Origin: Miltoncostaea sp050250915
GTDB lineage: Bacteria; Actinomycetota; Thermoleophilia; Miltoncostaeales; Miltoncostaeaceae
Direction of reading: 5' to 3'
Length of the DNA: 64,000 nt
NCBI GenBank assembly: GCA_050250915.1
Contig: JBFWNT010000004.1
Location: forward strand, 124,001 to 188,000
Position numbers and translations under genes: made by a program. This document shows, one piece after another, positions 51,251 to 60,366 of this stretch (the stretch's first letter is position 1; each line of letters begins with the position of its first letter). Under the pieces are notes generated by a model. It was not told the DNA's origin. It did no database searches and saw nothing but the letters and a program-made list of their open reading frames with translations.

Positions 51251-51256
51251 TACCAT
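51251..51256 (+). promoter_or_regulatory. Leaderless-type -10 box before the gene at 51265
   Basis: TACCAT (within TATACCAT) ends 8 nt before the ATG at 51265. Confidence 0.45.
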
Positions 51257-51264
51257 GCCGCGCG

Positions 51265-52257
51265 ATGCAAGCCCTGACAGGACGGCGCCGGTCAGACACC
51301 GCGGCGCGCCGAACCGCTGCTCTGCACGGGATGCCGCCAGTGACGAAGCGGCCCATGCGTCCTCGGAGAGTCCCACCTGAGGCGACCCGTCTCGTCCAGC
51401 GGCTGAAGCTCAAGTCGGGACGACTGAGTTACGAGGAGGCATGGCTGAAGCCCCTCCAACGGCTCCGGAGGGCCGAACTCGGGCCGGACGCCGAAGGGCC
51501 GCCCCGGCTGCTCGTTCGCGTTGACGAGTTCCCCATCGCCAATGGACTCGACCAGCCCCGGTTCGGCCGACGAGCGTCTGAGCGTTTCCATGACGTGATG
51601 GCGGCGGCGGGTGTCCAACACCTCGTCGCGATTGTCCCGCAGTGGACTCACGACTATCTCAACCCGGATGCCGCGGGAGGGCGACCGCTCGGGGACGAGG
51701 ACATCGCCTTCCTGGACCGGATGAGGGTGGACGGCGTGACCTTCGGACAGCACGGCACAACCCACCGCACCCGGTTCGCCAAGCCGCGGCAACATTCCGA
51801 GTTGTCGGGGCTGCGACCAGACGAGCTTGGGATGCTGATCGACTCGGGCCGCCGGGCTCTGGCTGGGGCAGGAGTACGCCCGCGCGTCTTCGTCCCACCG
51901 TTCAACCGCTTCGACCCCGGCCAGTGGGCAACGCTCGAATCTCGCTTCGACGTGGTGACCGGCGGCCCCGAAAGCGTTCTCTGCCTCGGCTTCCACGGCG
52001 GCCCCCAGTGGCGGGGTGACGCCGTCTATCTCCCATGCTATCCGCCCCTCTACGGCGCTGCGTCGCAGGTTCTACCGGCGGTGAAGGCAGCGTTGGCCAC
52101 CGGCATCGGGACGTGGCTCCCGGTCGTGCTGCATCCGTCCTGGGAACTCGCCGACGATTTCACCGCGCTCCGGCGCCTCGCGACCGTCCTCGCGCCGTAC
52201 GCAGTCTCCTGGGATGTCTTCCTGGACGAGGTCGACGCGAGCCGGCGCGTGACATGA
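51265..52257 (+). CDS. Polysaccharide-deacetylase-like protein (DUF2334 type)
   Basis: The 330-residue protein has a basic N-terminal tail and a TIM-barrel-like domain. The first acidic motif is LLVRVDEFP, the His motif is FGQHGTTHR, then come RVFVPPFNRFDPGQW and VVLHPSWE, resembling the DUF2334/polysaccharide deacetylase group. Codon use is less GC-extreme than upstream genes (more A/T at third positions), and this gene marks the beginning of the different 51-64 kb segment. The substrate is unknown. It is convergent with the next gene, 7 bp apart. Confidence 0.72.
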   Translation: MQALTGRRRSDTAARRTAALHGMPPVTKRPMRPRRVPPEATRLVQRLKLKSGRLSYEEAWLKPLQRLRRAELGPDAEGPPRLLVRVDEFPIANGLDQPRFGRRASERFHDVMAAAGVQHLVAIVPQWTHDYLNPDAAGGRPLGDEDIAFLDRMRVDGVTFGQHGTTHRTRFAKPRQHSELSGLRPDELGMLIDSGRRALAGAGVRPRVFVPPFNRFDPGQWATLESRFDVVTGGPESVLCLGFHGGPQWRGDAVYLPCYPPLYGAASQVLPAVKAALATGIGTWLPVVLHPSWELADDFTALRRLATVLAPYAVSWDVFLDEVDASRRVT

Positions 52258-52264
52258 CGGCGGC

Positions 52265-53161
52265 TCAGGCCACGGCAACGAGCAGGTTCGCTGCGTCGCC
52301 GACGGTGAGGGCCAACGCGCCAGCCACAATGGCACCGCGCCCAGCCGGCCGAGGGCGCAGATCCGTGTAGTCCCCGAGCCGGGCGTTCGCGATGGTCTCG
52401 CACCAGTCGTCGTCGAGGAGCGTCCGCTGCTCCTTCTCGAAGGAGGGGTGCACCATTACCTCAACCGTGTGGTGCTGCGCCTCCGCGATCGCCTCGCCCA
52501 GATGGCTGCCACCCAACGCAGGTATGAGCGATGGCCCCGACCAGAACCGCTCTGTGGTGATGTAACGGCGACGGAGCGCAGCATGCCGGGCAATGCGGAT
52601 CGCGAAACCGGGGCGCGCGATTGCGCCGGGCGGAGCAGAGATGATCTGCCGCACTCTCATACCAGGGGGGATCGCACGGGAGCGGAAGACGTTGGGGCAC
52701 ACGTGCGCGTGATGATGGGAGTCCATGTGCGTGGGTGGTATCCCGTACAGTCTCTCGAAGGCGTCGAACTGGTCGAGGATCGCGTCGTGGATCAAGCGGT
52801 TGACCTCACGCCGAGGGTCGTACGTCCAACGCCGGCGGCGAAGGTCCCGGAAGTATCGGCATGCGGCGAGCTGGCGATCACGAACGGCGGGCGACGCCGG
52901 GACGACCTCGAATGGCTGGGTCAGATTCAGGTGAAGCCCGATGGGCCGGTCGCTTTCGATCGCGATCTGCGCCGCTCGATCGGAGTCGGACATGTAGACC
53001 ATGGCCGTCGCGGACGTGATGGCCCCGATCTCGAAGCAGCGCTCGATCGAATCGGTCGCGGCGGGGAAGCCTCCCCAGTCATCAGCGTTGATGATCAAGA
53101 GCCCCGTCGGCGCCCTCCGCTCGAAGGAGATCCGATGCGGATCCGGTGCCACGAGCTTCAT
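52265..53161 (-). CDS. ChbG/HpnK (YdjC) family carbohydrate deacetylase
   Basis: The 298-residue protein shows the YdjC-family motifs LIINADDWGGFPAATDSIE (metal Asp), GLHLNLTQPFE, THMDSHHHAHVCPNVF and VEVMVHPSFE. Members deacetylate chito-oligosaccharides or hopanoid-linked glucosamine. It overlaps the glycosyltransferase as ATGA, so the two probably act on the same acetylated sugar. The exact substrate is inferred only. Confidence 0.88.
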   Translation of the reverse strand: MKLVAPDPHRISFERRAPTGLLIINADDWGGFPAATDSIERCFEIGAITSATAMVYMSDSDRAAQIAIESDRPIGLHLNLTQPFEVVPASPAVRDRQLAACRYFRDLRRRRWTYDPRREVNRLIHDAILDQFDAFERLYGIPPTHMDSHHHAHVCPNVFRSRAIPPGMRVRQIISAPPGAIARPGFAIRIARHAALRRRYITTERFWSGPSLIPALGGSHLGEAIAEAQHHTVEVMVHPSFEKEQRTLLDDDWCETIANARLGDYTDLRPRPAGRGAIVAGALALTVGDAANLLVAVA

Positions 53162-54393
53162 GTCGTCCGCCGGAGGGTGCTGTGCAGCGCGCGGACGCTC
53201 GTGGCCGGATCGTCGTGCAGAGCCAACATGTGGTGGGCTCCTCTGAGGTGGGCGGGGACGAGACGCAGGGATCGGGTCGGGCGGCCGACGACGAACAGCG
53301 CATCGATCTGGCGCATCTGACTGAGCGCATCGAGGGTTCGGGTGAGGTGCAGCGGGCGCCGAGGGTCCGTCTCGCGGACATCGAGCCAATTTCCACCGTC
53401 AGTCGGGACATTCGTGATCAAGGCCACATCTGCCCCGACCGCGCGGGCTGCAGCAAGCCATGCCACGGCTCGGTCGCGGTCCTCGGCGCCGGACGCTAGG
53501 CCGATGACACGGACCGGTCCCGTGAGGACGCCGCTCCGACCGAAATGGGATGGGGATCCGGAGAGCCGCGGCGGAACCATGCCGAGGGCGCGACGGGTCC
53601 ACACGATCACGTCCGACGATACGTCGAATCCGATCCGGGCGACTCCGAGGGGCCCGTCGCGCCAGCCGCCGTCCACCACGAGCCGGTAGACGAGCTTGGC
53701 GACGGGCCGGAGGACGATGGCTTGCGCATAGGACAGCGGGGAACCGAGGCGCTCGACCTGACCGGACTCGAGGCGCGCGTATCGCCAGACGTCGCCCAGC
53801 GCCTCGCTCCAGGAGTCGGCGAGCTCGTGGTCCATGTCGCCCTTCATCGCCCACACGCGGCCTTTGGCCGTGAGGCCCTCGTGGACCATGCGACTCTCAT
53901 CATGGCGGTACGTTCCTCGCCGGAACATCCGCGGGCGGTATCGCGGATACTTGGCGGACGGCCCGAGCGACCGACCCAGCAGACGATCGCGGAGCGGCAG
54001 GACGCAGATGTCGACATCGTCGGGCGGCGGCATCGCGAGGAAGCTCAGGATGTTCGACGCGAGCGTGGACGAGATTCGTTCGTCGGCATCAACCTCGACG
54101 ACCCAATCGCCGTGGGCGTGATCGATCGCAACGTTCCGCTGAGCGCCGAAGCCAGGCCACGGGTTCTCGATCACGACGGCGCCAGCATCGCGAGCGATCT
54201 CGCGCGTCCGATCTGTCGAACCGGAGTCGACGACGATGACCTCATCGCAGAATGCGAGGCTCCGCAGCGCCGCGGGCAGGCGCGCCTCCTCATCCTGCGT
54301 GATGATGCATGCGCTCAGCGTCCGGCGTGCCAATGGCCCCCGGACCGTCACGCTTCGTGGCCCTCGGGAGGCCTGTTCGCTTGACGTCGCCAT
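53158..54393 (-). CDS. Family 2 glycosyltransferase with C-terminal extension
   Basis: The 411-residue protein has a GT-A domain of the WaaE/KdtX-like group: LSACIITQDEEARLPAALRS, DEVIVVDSGSTDRTREIA, WVVEVDADERIS and RMFRRGTYRH. The last 130 residues (from VRVIGLASGAEDRDRAVAW) form a second Rossmann-like domain that looks like the start of another glycosyltransferase. It transfers a sugar to an envelope glycan, probably together with the deacetylase. The ATG at 54393 gives a short N-terminal tail. Confidence 0.85.
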   Translation of the reverse strand: MATSSEQASRGPRSVTVRGPLARRTLSACIITQDEEARLPAALRSLAFCDEVIVVDSGSTDRTREIARDAGAVVIENPWPGFGAQRNVAIDHAHGDWVVEVDADERISSTLASNILSFLAMPPPDDVDICVLPLRDRLLGRSLGPSAKYPRYRPRMFRRGTYRHDESRMVHEGLTAKGRVWAMKGDMDHELADSWSEALGDVWRYARLESGQVERLGSPLSYAQAIVLRPVAKLVYRLVVDGGWRDGPLGVARIGFDVSSDVIVWTRRALGMVPPRLSGSPSHFGRSGVLTGPVRVIGLASGAEDRDRAVAWLAAARAVGADVALITNVPTDGGNWLDVRETDPRRPLHLTRTLDALSQMRQIDALFVVGRPTRSLRLVPAHLRGAHHMLALHDDPATSVRALHSTLRRTT

Positions 54394-54599
54394 GATTCGA
54401 TGCTCACTCCACGATGTCGGCACGGACGCCGACAGCCGTGAGGACTTGATGATCGCCCAGACCTGCTGTCGCCGTCCCCCGCCGATCGGGGGGTTGACCA
54501 CCAACCGATCCGTTGAGCATCTCCTCCTCGGGACGGGGTCACGCCGTTTCCTGGTGCGATGCCCGTCTGGATCCCGATGCTCACGACGTTCCACCTCCC

Positions 54600-54615
54600 A
54601 CCACTGTGGTAGCGT
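54600..54615 (+). promoter_or_regulatory. Possible promoter and operator of the mutase/carboxylase operon
   Basis: ACCACTGTGGT (54600-54610) is an 11-bp perfect palindrome with a central T, touching TAGCGT (54610-54615), a possible -10 box about 52 nt before the TTG start. A repressor there could control the operon. The rest of the 274-bp gap shows nothing else. Confidence 0.35.
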
Positions 54616-54667
54616 CCCCGCCCGCTCGGATCGCAGCAGACTGCAGGAGCGTGAGCGGGAGTGCGCG

Positions 54668-56278
54668 TTGGCGGAGAGTAGACCCGGAGAAGACACCGGC
54701 GTCCACCGAACAGAGGCCGGCATCCCCGTCGACCCGGTCTACGACGCGTCCAGCATTCGGCTCCTGGACTTGGGGGAACGGTTGGGCGAGCCTGGCCAGT
54801 TCCCGTACACGAGGGGCGTCCACTCGACGATGTACCGGTCCCGGTCGTGGACGATGCGCCAGTACGCGGGGTTCGCCACCGCCGAGGAGACCAACGCCCG
54901 CTTCCGTTATCTGCTCGCAGCAGGAGCCCCCGGGCTTTCGGTGGCCTTCGATCTCCCGACGCAGTTGGGCCTCGACTCCGACGATCCCCTCTCGTCAGGT
55001 GAAGTCGGCCGTGTGGGCGTCGCGATCGACTCCGTCGACGACATGGCTCGACTGTTCCAGGGGATCCCGCTCGACGAGGTCTCGACCAGCATGACGATCA
55101 ACGCGCCGGCGGCGGTGCTCCTGCTGCTCTATCAGCTCGTGGCTGAGGAGAGCGGCCTTCCCGGCAGCGCCCTGCGCGGAACCATCCAGAACGATGTGCT
55201 CAAGGAGTACATCGCCAGGGGCAACTACATCTTTCCGCCGGCCCCCTCGATGCGGCTTACGACGGACACGTTTGCGTATTGCGACGCCGAGATGCCGAAC
55301 TGGAACACAATTTCGATCAGCGGCTATCACATCCGAGAGGCTGGCTCGACCGCACTTCAGGAGCTCGCCTTCACGCTCGCGAACGGCATCGCCTACGTGG
55401 AGGCGGCGATCGCCGCCGGGCTCGACGTCGACCGCTTCGGCCCGCGGCTGTCCTTCTTCTTCAACGCGCACAACGACCTCATGCAGGAGGTCGCGAAGTT
55501 CCGCGCTGCGCGCGCCCTGTGGGCGCACATCATGCGGGATCGGTTCGGGGCCACCGCACCACGGGCGATGACCCTGCGTTTCCATGCGCAGACAGGCGGC
55601 AGCACCCTGACCGCCCAACAACCCCACAACAACATCGTCCGAGTCGCGGTCCAGGTCCTTTCTGCGGCGCTCGGAGGCGCCCAGTCGATCCACTCGAACG
55701 GCTATGACGAGGCACTTGCCCTCCCCACCGAAGAGTCCGCAAAGCTGGCGCTGCGTACCCAGCAGATCATCGCGGCCGAGTCGGGCATCCGCGCCACGGT
55801 GGATCCGCTCGGGGGCTCCTACTATCTCGAGCATCTCACGGCTGAGATGGAGGGGCGCGCCCAGGAGCTGCTCACCGAGATCGACCACCGTGGCGGCGCG
55901 GTGGCGTGCATCGAGTACATGCGGGAGGCTATCGCCGACGCCGCGTTCCACCATCACGAGGAGGTGACCGCGGGTCGCCGGACGCTCGTCGGGGTCAACG
56001 CCTATCGTGAGGAAGGCGAGCAGGATATGAAGATCCACCGGGTCGATCCGCGAATCGAGGCCGATCAGATCGAGCGCGTCGCGGCGCTGCGTGCCTCCCG
56101 CAACGCCGCGGACGTCGAATCGCGCCTCGCGGCGGTGGGTGAGGCTGCGCGTGGAACAGCGAATCTGCTGCCACCAGTACGCGAAGCGCTGCGCGTACGC
56201 GCGACTGTGGGCGAGGTCTGCGGCGTCCTCCGTCGGGCGTTCGGCGAGTACGACCGCGTCACCCCACGCCCGGCATGA
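54668..56278 (+). CDS. Acyl-CoA mutase large subunit (methylmalonyl-CoA mutase type, no B12 domain)
   Basis: The 536-residue protein has the TIM-barrel substrate domain of coenzyme-B12 acyl-CoA mutases: YTRGVHSTMYRSRSWTMRQY, GLSVAFDLPTQLGLDSDDP, RGTIQNDVLKEYIARG, SISGYHIREAGS and RFHAQTGGSTLTAQQP. The C-terminal cobalamin-binding domain is absent, so a separate small subunit is needed, and none lies in the window. The conserved YAGF after WTMRQ favours methylmalonyl-CoA over isobutyryl-CoA. TTG 54668 is chosen because GGGAG lies 6 nt upstream. It overlaps pccB as ATGA. Confidence 0.87.
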   Translation: MAESRPGEDTGVHRTEAGIPVDPVYDASSIRLLDLGERLGEPGQFPYTRGVHSTMYRSRSWTMRQYAGFATAEETNARFRYLLAAGAPGLSVAFDLPTQLGLDSDDPLSSGEVGRVGVAIDSVDDMARLFQGIPLDEVSTSMTINAPAAVLLLLYQLVAEESGLPGSALRGTIQNDVLKEYIARGNYIFPPAPSMRLTTDTFAYCDAEMPNWNTISISGYHIREAGSTALQELAFTLANGIAYVEAAIAAGLDVDRFGPRLSFFFNAHNDLMQEVAKFRAARALWAHIMRDRFGATAPRAMTLRFHAQTGGSTLTAQQPHNNIVRVAVQVLSAALGGAQSIHSNGYDEALALPTEESAKLALRTQQIIAAESGIRATVDPLGGSYYLEHLTAEMEGRAQELLTEIDHRGGAVACIEYMREAIADAAFHHHEEVTAGRRTLVGVNAYREEGEQDMKIHRVDPRIEADQIERVAALRASRNAADVESRLAAVGEAARGTANLLPPVREALRVRATVGEVCGVLRRAFGEYDRVTPRPA

Positions 56279-57837
56279 GCACCGCTGAGCGGAGGGACGA
56301 ACTCCGGAGGCGGCGTGAGGAGGCTCGTCACGCCGGCAGCGAAGCGGCGGTGGAGCGCCAGCACGCTCGCGGCAAGCTCACGGCGCGCGAGCGGATCGAC
56401 CTACTCCTCGACCAGGGGACGTTCACCGAGCTCGACATGTTCACGAGGCACCGGGCGCACGGGTTCGGGCTTGAGGAATCACGGCCTTGGGGCGATGGGG
56501 TGGTAACCGGTCACGGCACGATCAACGGTCGTCGGGTGTTCGTGTTCAGCCAGGACTTCACCGTCTTCGGCGGCAGCCTGGGTGAGGTCTTCGCCGAGAA
56601 GATCGTGAAGGTGATGGACCTCGCGGTGAAGATGGGCTGTCCGATCATCGGGATCAATGACTCGGGCGGCGCGCGCATACAGGAGGGCGTCGTCGCCCTC
56701 GGCGGGTACGCCGACATCTTCTTCCGGAACGTCCGGGCGAGTGGCGTCGTGCCGCAGATCTCGCTGGTCATGGGCCCGTGCGCCGGGGGAGCCGTATACA
56801 GCCCCGCCATCACGGATTTCGTCTTCATGGTCCGCGAGACCAGCCACATGTTCATCACCGGCCCGGAGGTAATCAAGACGGTCACCGGCGAGGACGTGAG
56901 CATGGAAGCGCTTGGGGGCGCGGAGAGCCACGCAACGAGGTCGGGCGTTGCGCACTTCGCTGCCGACTCGGAGGCCGAATGCCTCGACGCGGTCCGCGAC
57001 CTGATGTCGTTCATACCCCAAAACAACCTAGATGCGCCTCCGCACGTGCCGACCGACGATCCCCCGGACCGGATTGAAGACGAACTGGCGCGCATCATTC
57101 CGGACCGGTCCACCCAGCCGTACGACATGACCAGGGTGGTTGAGCTCGTCGTGGACGACGGTGACTTCCTCGAGGTCGCCCCGCTCTACGCGCGAAACAT
57201 CGTGGTCGGTTTCGCCCGACTGAACGGCCACTCGGTCGGGATCGTCGGCAACCAGCCGCAGGTCCTTGCGGGCGTGCTTGACATCGACGCATCGATAAAG
57301 GCGGCGCGCTTCGTGCGATTCTGTGACGCGTTCAACATCCCGTTGGTGACCCTCGTGGACGTCCCCGGGTTCTTGCCGGGCACGACACAGGAGTATGGCG
57401 GGATTATCCTCCACGGCGCGAAGCTCCTCTACGCCTATAGTGAAGCGACGGTGCCGAAGCTCACAGTCATCACCAGGAAGGCGTACGGCGGGGCATACGA
57501 CGTCATGTCGTCGAAGCACGTCGGCGCGGATTTCAACGCCGCTTGGCCGACGGCCGAGGTGGCCGTGATGGGGCCGGAGGGAGCGGTTAATATCGTGTTC
57601 CGACGGGAGTTGCAGAAGGCGGAGGCCGAAGGCGGCGACGCGTCGGCGCTGCGGGCGGAACTCATCCAAGAGTACACCGAGCGCTTCGCCAACCCATACA
57701 TCGCAGCCGAGCGCGGCTACATCGACGATGTGATCGAGCCCGAGGAGACACGGGCGTGGTTGATACGCGCACTCGATGCCGCGCTCACCAAGCGTGAGAC
57801 CCGCCCACCACGCAAGCACGGAAACATCCCGCTGTGA
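56275..57837 (+). CDS. pccB: Acyl-CoA (propionyl-CoA type) carboxylase beta subunit
   Basis: The 520-residue carboxyltransferase has the crotonase-like double fold with RQHARGKLTARERIDLLLD, INDSGGARIQEGVVALGGYADIF, GPCAGGAVYSPA and RKAYGGAYDVMSSKH. It moves carboxyl from biotin to the acyl-CoA. Next to the mutase it fits propionyl-CoA to methylmalonyl-CoA conversion. It overlaps the epsilon subunit gene as GTGA. Substrate is inferred from context. Confidence 0.92.
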   Translation: MSTAERRDELRRRREEARHAGSEAAVERQHARGKLTARERIDLLLDQGTFTELDMFTRHRAHGFGLEESRPWGDGVVTGHGTINGRRVFVFSQDFTVFGGSLGEVFAEKIVKVMDLAVKMGCPIIGINDSGGARIQEGVVALGGYADIFFRNVRASGVVPQISLVMGPCAGGAVYSPAITDFVFMVRETSHMFITGPEVIKTVTGEDVSMEALGGAESHATRSGVAHFAADSEAECLDAVRDLMSFIPQNNLDAPPHVPTDDPPDRIEDELARIIPDRSTQPYDMTRVVELVVDDGDFLEVAPLYARNIVVGFARLNGHSVGIVGNQPQVLAGVLDIDASIKAARFVRFCDAFNIPLVTLVDVPGFLPGTTQEYGGIILHGAKLLYAYSEATVPKLTVITRKAYGGAYDVMSSKHVGADFNAAWPTAEVAVMGPEGAVNIVFRRELQKAEAEGGDASALRAELIQEYTERFANPYIAAERGYIDDVIEPEETRAWLIRALDAALTKRETRPPRKHGNIPL

Positions 57838-58043
57838 CCGCAGCGGTGCGGATCGTCGCAGGTGGGGTGCCCGACGCGACGCGCTGGGTGGCCATCTTGG
57901 CGGCCCTGCCGGTGGCCCTTCACGGACCGTCCGCGCCGGCACCTGACCCACCGCCGGACTCCCAGCGGGCGTGGCGTGCGGTGGGGCTGGCGGAGGGTGT
58001 CGCCCTCCCACCGACAGCGCCGAGAGTATGGGGGGTGCGGTAG
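57834..58043 (+). CDS. Acyl-CoA carboxylase epsilon subunit-like protein
   Basis: This 69-residue protein matches the small epsilon subunits of actinobacterial acyl-CoA carboxylases: VRIVAGGVPDATRWVAILAAL near the N-terminus, a Pro-rich linker and a C-terminal SQRAWRAVGLAEG like the typical WRxSGR/L end. These subunits help the beta and alpha subunits assemble. Its place between beta and alpha with a GTGA overlap and direct TAG-GTG junction supports the call. Confidence 0.75.
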   Translation: MTAAVRIVAGGVPDATRWVAILAALPVALHGPSAPAPDPPPDSQRAWRAVGLAEGVALPPTAPRVWGVR

Positions 58044-59816
58044 GTGTTTCGGAAGGTCCTGGTCGCGAATCGGGGAGAGATAGCCATCCGCGTCTTCCGC
58101 ACCCTGCGTGAGATGGGGATCCCGTCGGTGGCGGTCTACAGCGAGGCGGATCGCGACTCGCTCTTCGTGACGCACGCGGACGAGGCGTACCTGTTGGGCC
58201 CCGGACCCTCGTCCGAGAGCTACTTGGCCCTGCCGCGTCTCCTCGCCGTGGCCGCAGAGGCCCGAATCGACGCTGTGCACCCTGGATACGGCTTCCTGGC
58301 CGAGAATGCCCCGTTCGCGCGCGCCCTGGACGCGGCAGGCATCACATGGATCGGACCGCCGCCCGATGCGATCGACGCCATGGGCTCGAAGGTGCGCGCA
58401 CGCGCCCTGATGCAGGCCGCCGGAGTTCCGATCGTGCCCGGTGTGACGGAGCCCGTGCCCGATGTCGAAGCCGCCCGCGTCCTCGCGAAGCGGATCGGGT
58501 ACCCCGTCGCCGTGAAGGCCAGCGCGGGTGGTGGCGGCAAGGGGTTCCGGGTCGCTGCCGATGCTGATGCCCTCGAGGACGCCTTCGAGGGCGCCGTTCG
58601 CGAGGGTGAGCGCTTCTTCGCAGATGGCGCGGTGTATCTCGAGCGGTACCTGCCCAACCCGCGGCACGTCGAGATCCAAGTGCTCGCCGACGCCCACGGG
58701 ACGACCATTCACCTCGGTGAGCGGGACTGCTCGATTCAGCGCCGCCACCAGAAACTCGTGGAGGAGACGCCGAGCCCTGTCGTATCCGACGACCTGCGCC
58801 GGCGGATGGGCGAGGCGTCGGTCCGGGCGGCCCAGGCTGTGGGGTACCGGTCAGCCGGAACGCTCGAGTATCTCGTATCGGGAGAGGAGTTCTTCTTTCT
58901 CGAGATGAACACCCGCATCCAGGTGGAGCACACGGTCACAGAGGTCGTAACGGGCGTTGACCTGGTCCGCGAGCAGGTCCGCATCGCCGCGGGCGAGCCC
59001 ATGTCGATTTCCCAGGACGACGTCGTGGGCCGCGGACACGCCTTCGAATGCCGGATCAACGCGGAGGATGCGGCCGCGAGGTTCACGCCCTCGCCGGGGC
59101 GTATCACGGCCTACCGGGAGCCGTCCGGGCCTGGGGTGCGCGTCGACTCTGGCGTGCGGGCCGGTTCGGCGGTCCCCGAGATCTATGACCCCATGGTCGC
59201 GAAGCTGATCGCCTGGGACGTGGACCGCGAGACGGCCCGGCTGCGGATGCTCCGCGCCCTCTCCGAGTACGTGATCGAGGGTCCGACCACACTTATCCCC
59301 TTCCATCGCTGGCTCCTCTCGCAACCCGAGTTCATCGAGGGCGGCGCGTGTCACGAGCTCCTCGCCCGGCTCGCCGAGGAGCCCACCGAGTTCGAGCACC
59401 AGCCGGCACCGGCCGGGCCGTCGGATCACGCGGAGGCCGACGGCGCGCGGACGGAGCGCAGGATCACCGCGGAGGTCGACGGCCGTCGCTTCGAAGTCCT
59501 GCTCACGTGGCCCGAGCCAGATGGAGCTCCCCAGCCCGGGCGGCGAGCGAAGCCCCGCTCCGGACGGCCGCGCGCCGCTCACGGACCGTCGGCGGCGAGT
59601 TCGGGAAACGAGATCGTCTCGCCGATGCAGGGGACGGTCCTGAAAGTTCTCGTCGAGGTCGGCCAGATGGTGGCGGCTGGCTCGGTTGTCTGCATCGTCG
59701 AGGCGATGAAGATGGAGAACGAGATCACTGCGCACCGCGATGGCGCTGTCGCAGCGATACCCGTGGCCGAGGGGGGGTCTGTGGTCCCGGGCGATGTGGT
59801 TGTGGTCCTCGGATAG
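58044..59816 (+). CDS. pccA: Acyl-CoA carboxylase alpha subunit (biotin carboxylase plus biotin carrier)
   Basis: The 590-residue protein joins an ATP-grasp biotin carboxylase (KVLVANRGEIAIRVFRTL, ASAGGGGKGFRV, FFLEMNTRIQVEHTVTE, HAFECRINAED) to a C-terminal carrier domain with the biotin Lys in VEAMKMENEI. The linker (residues 455-515) is Arg/Pro rich. With the beta and epsilon genes it forms a complete carboxylase, and with the mutase a propionyl-CoA to succinyl-CoA route. It starts at GTG right after the epsilon stop. Confidence 0.95.
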   Translation: MFRKVLVANRGEIAIRVFRTLREMGIPSVAVYSEADRDSLFVTHADEAYLLGPGPSSESYLALPRLLAVAAEARIDAVHPGYGFLAENAPFARALDAAGITWIGPPPDAIDAMGSKVRARALMQAAGVPIVPGVTEPVPDVEAARVLAKRIGYPVAVKASAGGGGKGFRVAADADALEDAFEGAVREGERFFADGAVYLERYLPNPRHVEIQVLADAHGTTIHLGERDCSIQRRHQKLVEETPSPVVSDDLRRRMGEASVRAAQAVGYRSAGTLEYLVSGEEFFFLEMNTRIQVEHTVTEVVTGVDLVREQVRIAAGEPMSISQDDVVGRGHAFECRINAEDAAARFTPSPGRITAYREPSGPGVRVDSGVRAGSAVPEIYDPMVAKLIAWDVDRETARLRMLRALSEYVIEGPTTLIPFHRWLLSQPEFIEGGACHELLARLAEEPTEFEHQPAPAGPSDHAEADGARTERRITAEVDGRRFEVLLTWPEPDGAPQPGRRAKPRSGRPRAAHGPSAASSGNEIVSPMQGTVLKVLVEVGQMVAAGSVVCIVEAMKMENEITAHRDGAVAAIPVAEGGSVVPGDVVVVLG

Positions 59817-59853
59817 CCCGACCGGCATCAGTTCAGAACACGCGGAGAGGGGT

Positions 59854-59859
59854 TACGCT
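59854..59859 (+). promoter_or_regulatory. Leaderless-type -10 box before the secreted protein at 59866
   Basis: TACGCT ends 6 nt before the GTG at 59866. Confidence 0.4.
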
Positions 59860-59865
59860 CCCGGT

Positions 59866-60366
59866 GTGTCCGGAACGCCGCGTTGCCTCCTCCTCATCGC
59901 GCTTTTCCTGCTCGCGCCCGCCGCGATGGCGACGGCCATGCCGCTAAGCGACCCCCAGGGCGACGTGCCGCGCCGCGACGTCGACCTCCTGGGTGGGGAG
60001 ATCACGCTCCAGAACGGTGCCTTGGAGGCGCGTCTCAAGCTCGACGGTTCCGTCCGACGCGGCAACGTGTATAGCGTCCGGATCCATGGCCGGCGGGGCG
60101 AGCGTTGGACCATGATCGGCGTGCGTGGCCGAAAACACTCGACCTTCATCGCCAGAGACGAACGGACAGGCGAGAAGCGCCCTGCCCACGGCCGGCTGGT
60201 CAACCAGCTCGTCGTCCTGCGCTTCTCGGCATCCAGGATGGGGGCCGGAATGGGCGACTTCGGCTTCTCCGTCGCCGCGCGGTCCCCGGGGCGTCCTGTC
60301 CGACTCGACGTGATGCCCGCGGGGTCCGCGCCTGCCGGGGGCGAGCTCATCCACTATCGCGGCTAG
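59866..60366 (+). CDS. Small secreted protein, unknown function
   Basis: The 166-residue product has a signal peptide (TPRCLLLIALFLLAPAAMATA) and a mature beta-rich domain beginning PLSDPQGDVPRRDVDLLGGE. The opening, SDPxGD plus an alternating strand pattern, resembles small calcium-type or lectin-like extracellular domains, but no family is assigned. It is followed at once by the glycoside hydrolase gene. Confidence 0.68.
   Translation: MSGTPRCLLLIALFLLAPAAMATAMPLSDPQGDVPRRDVDLLGGEITLQNGALEARLKLDGSVRRGNVYSVRIHGRRGERWTMIGVRGRKHSTFIARDERTGEKRPAHGRLVNQLVVLRFSASRMGAGMGDFGFSVAARSPGRPVRLDVMPAGSAPAGGELIHYRG

Noticed and set aside
50934..51413. Longer moaD version beginning 75 codons upstream
   Set aside because: The added residues are Arg-rich and unlike any MoaD. 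GTG 51188 gives the normal ubiquitin-like N-terminus.
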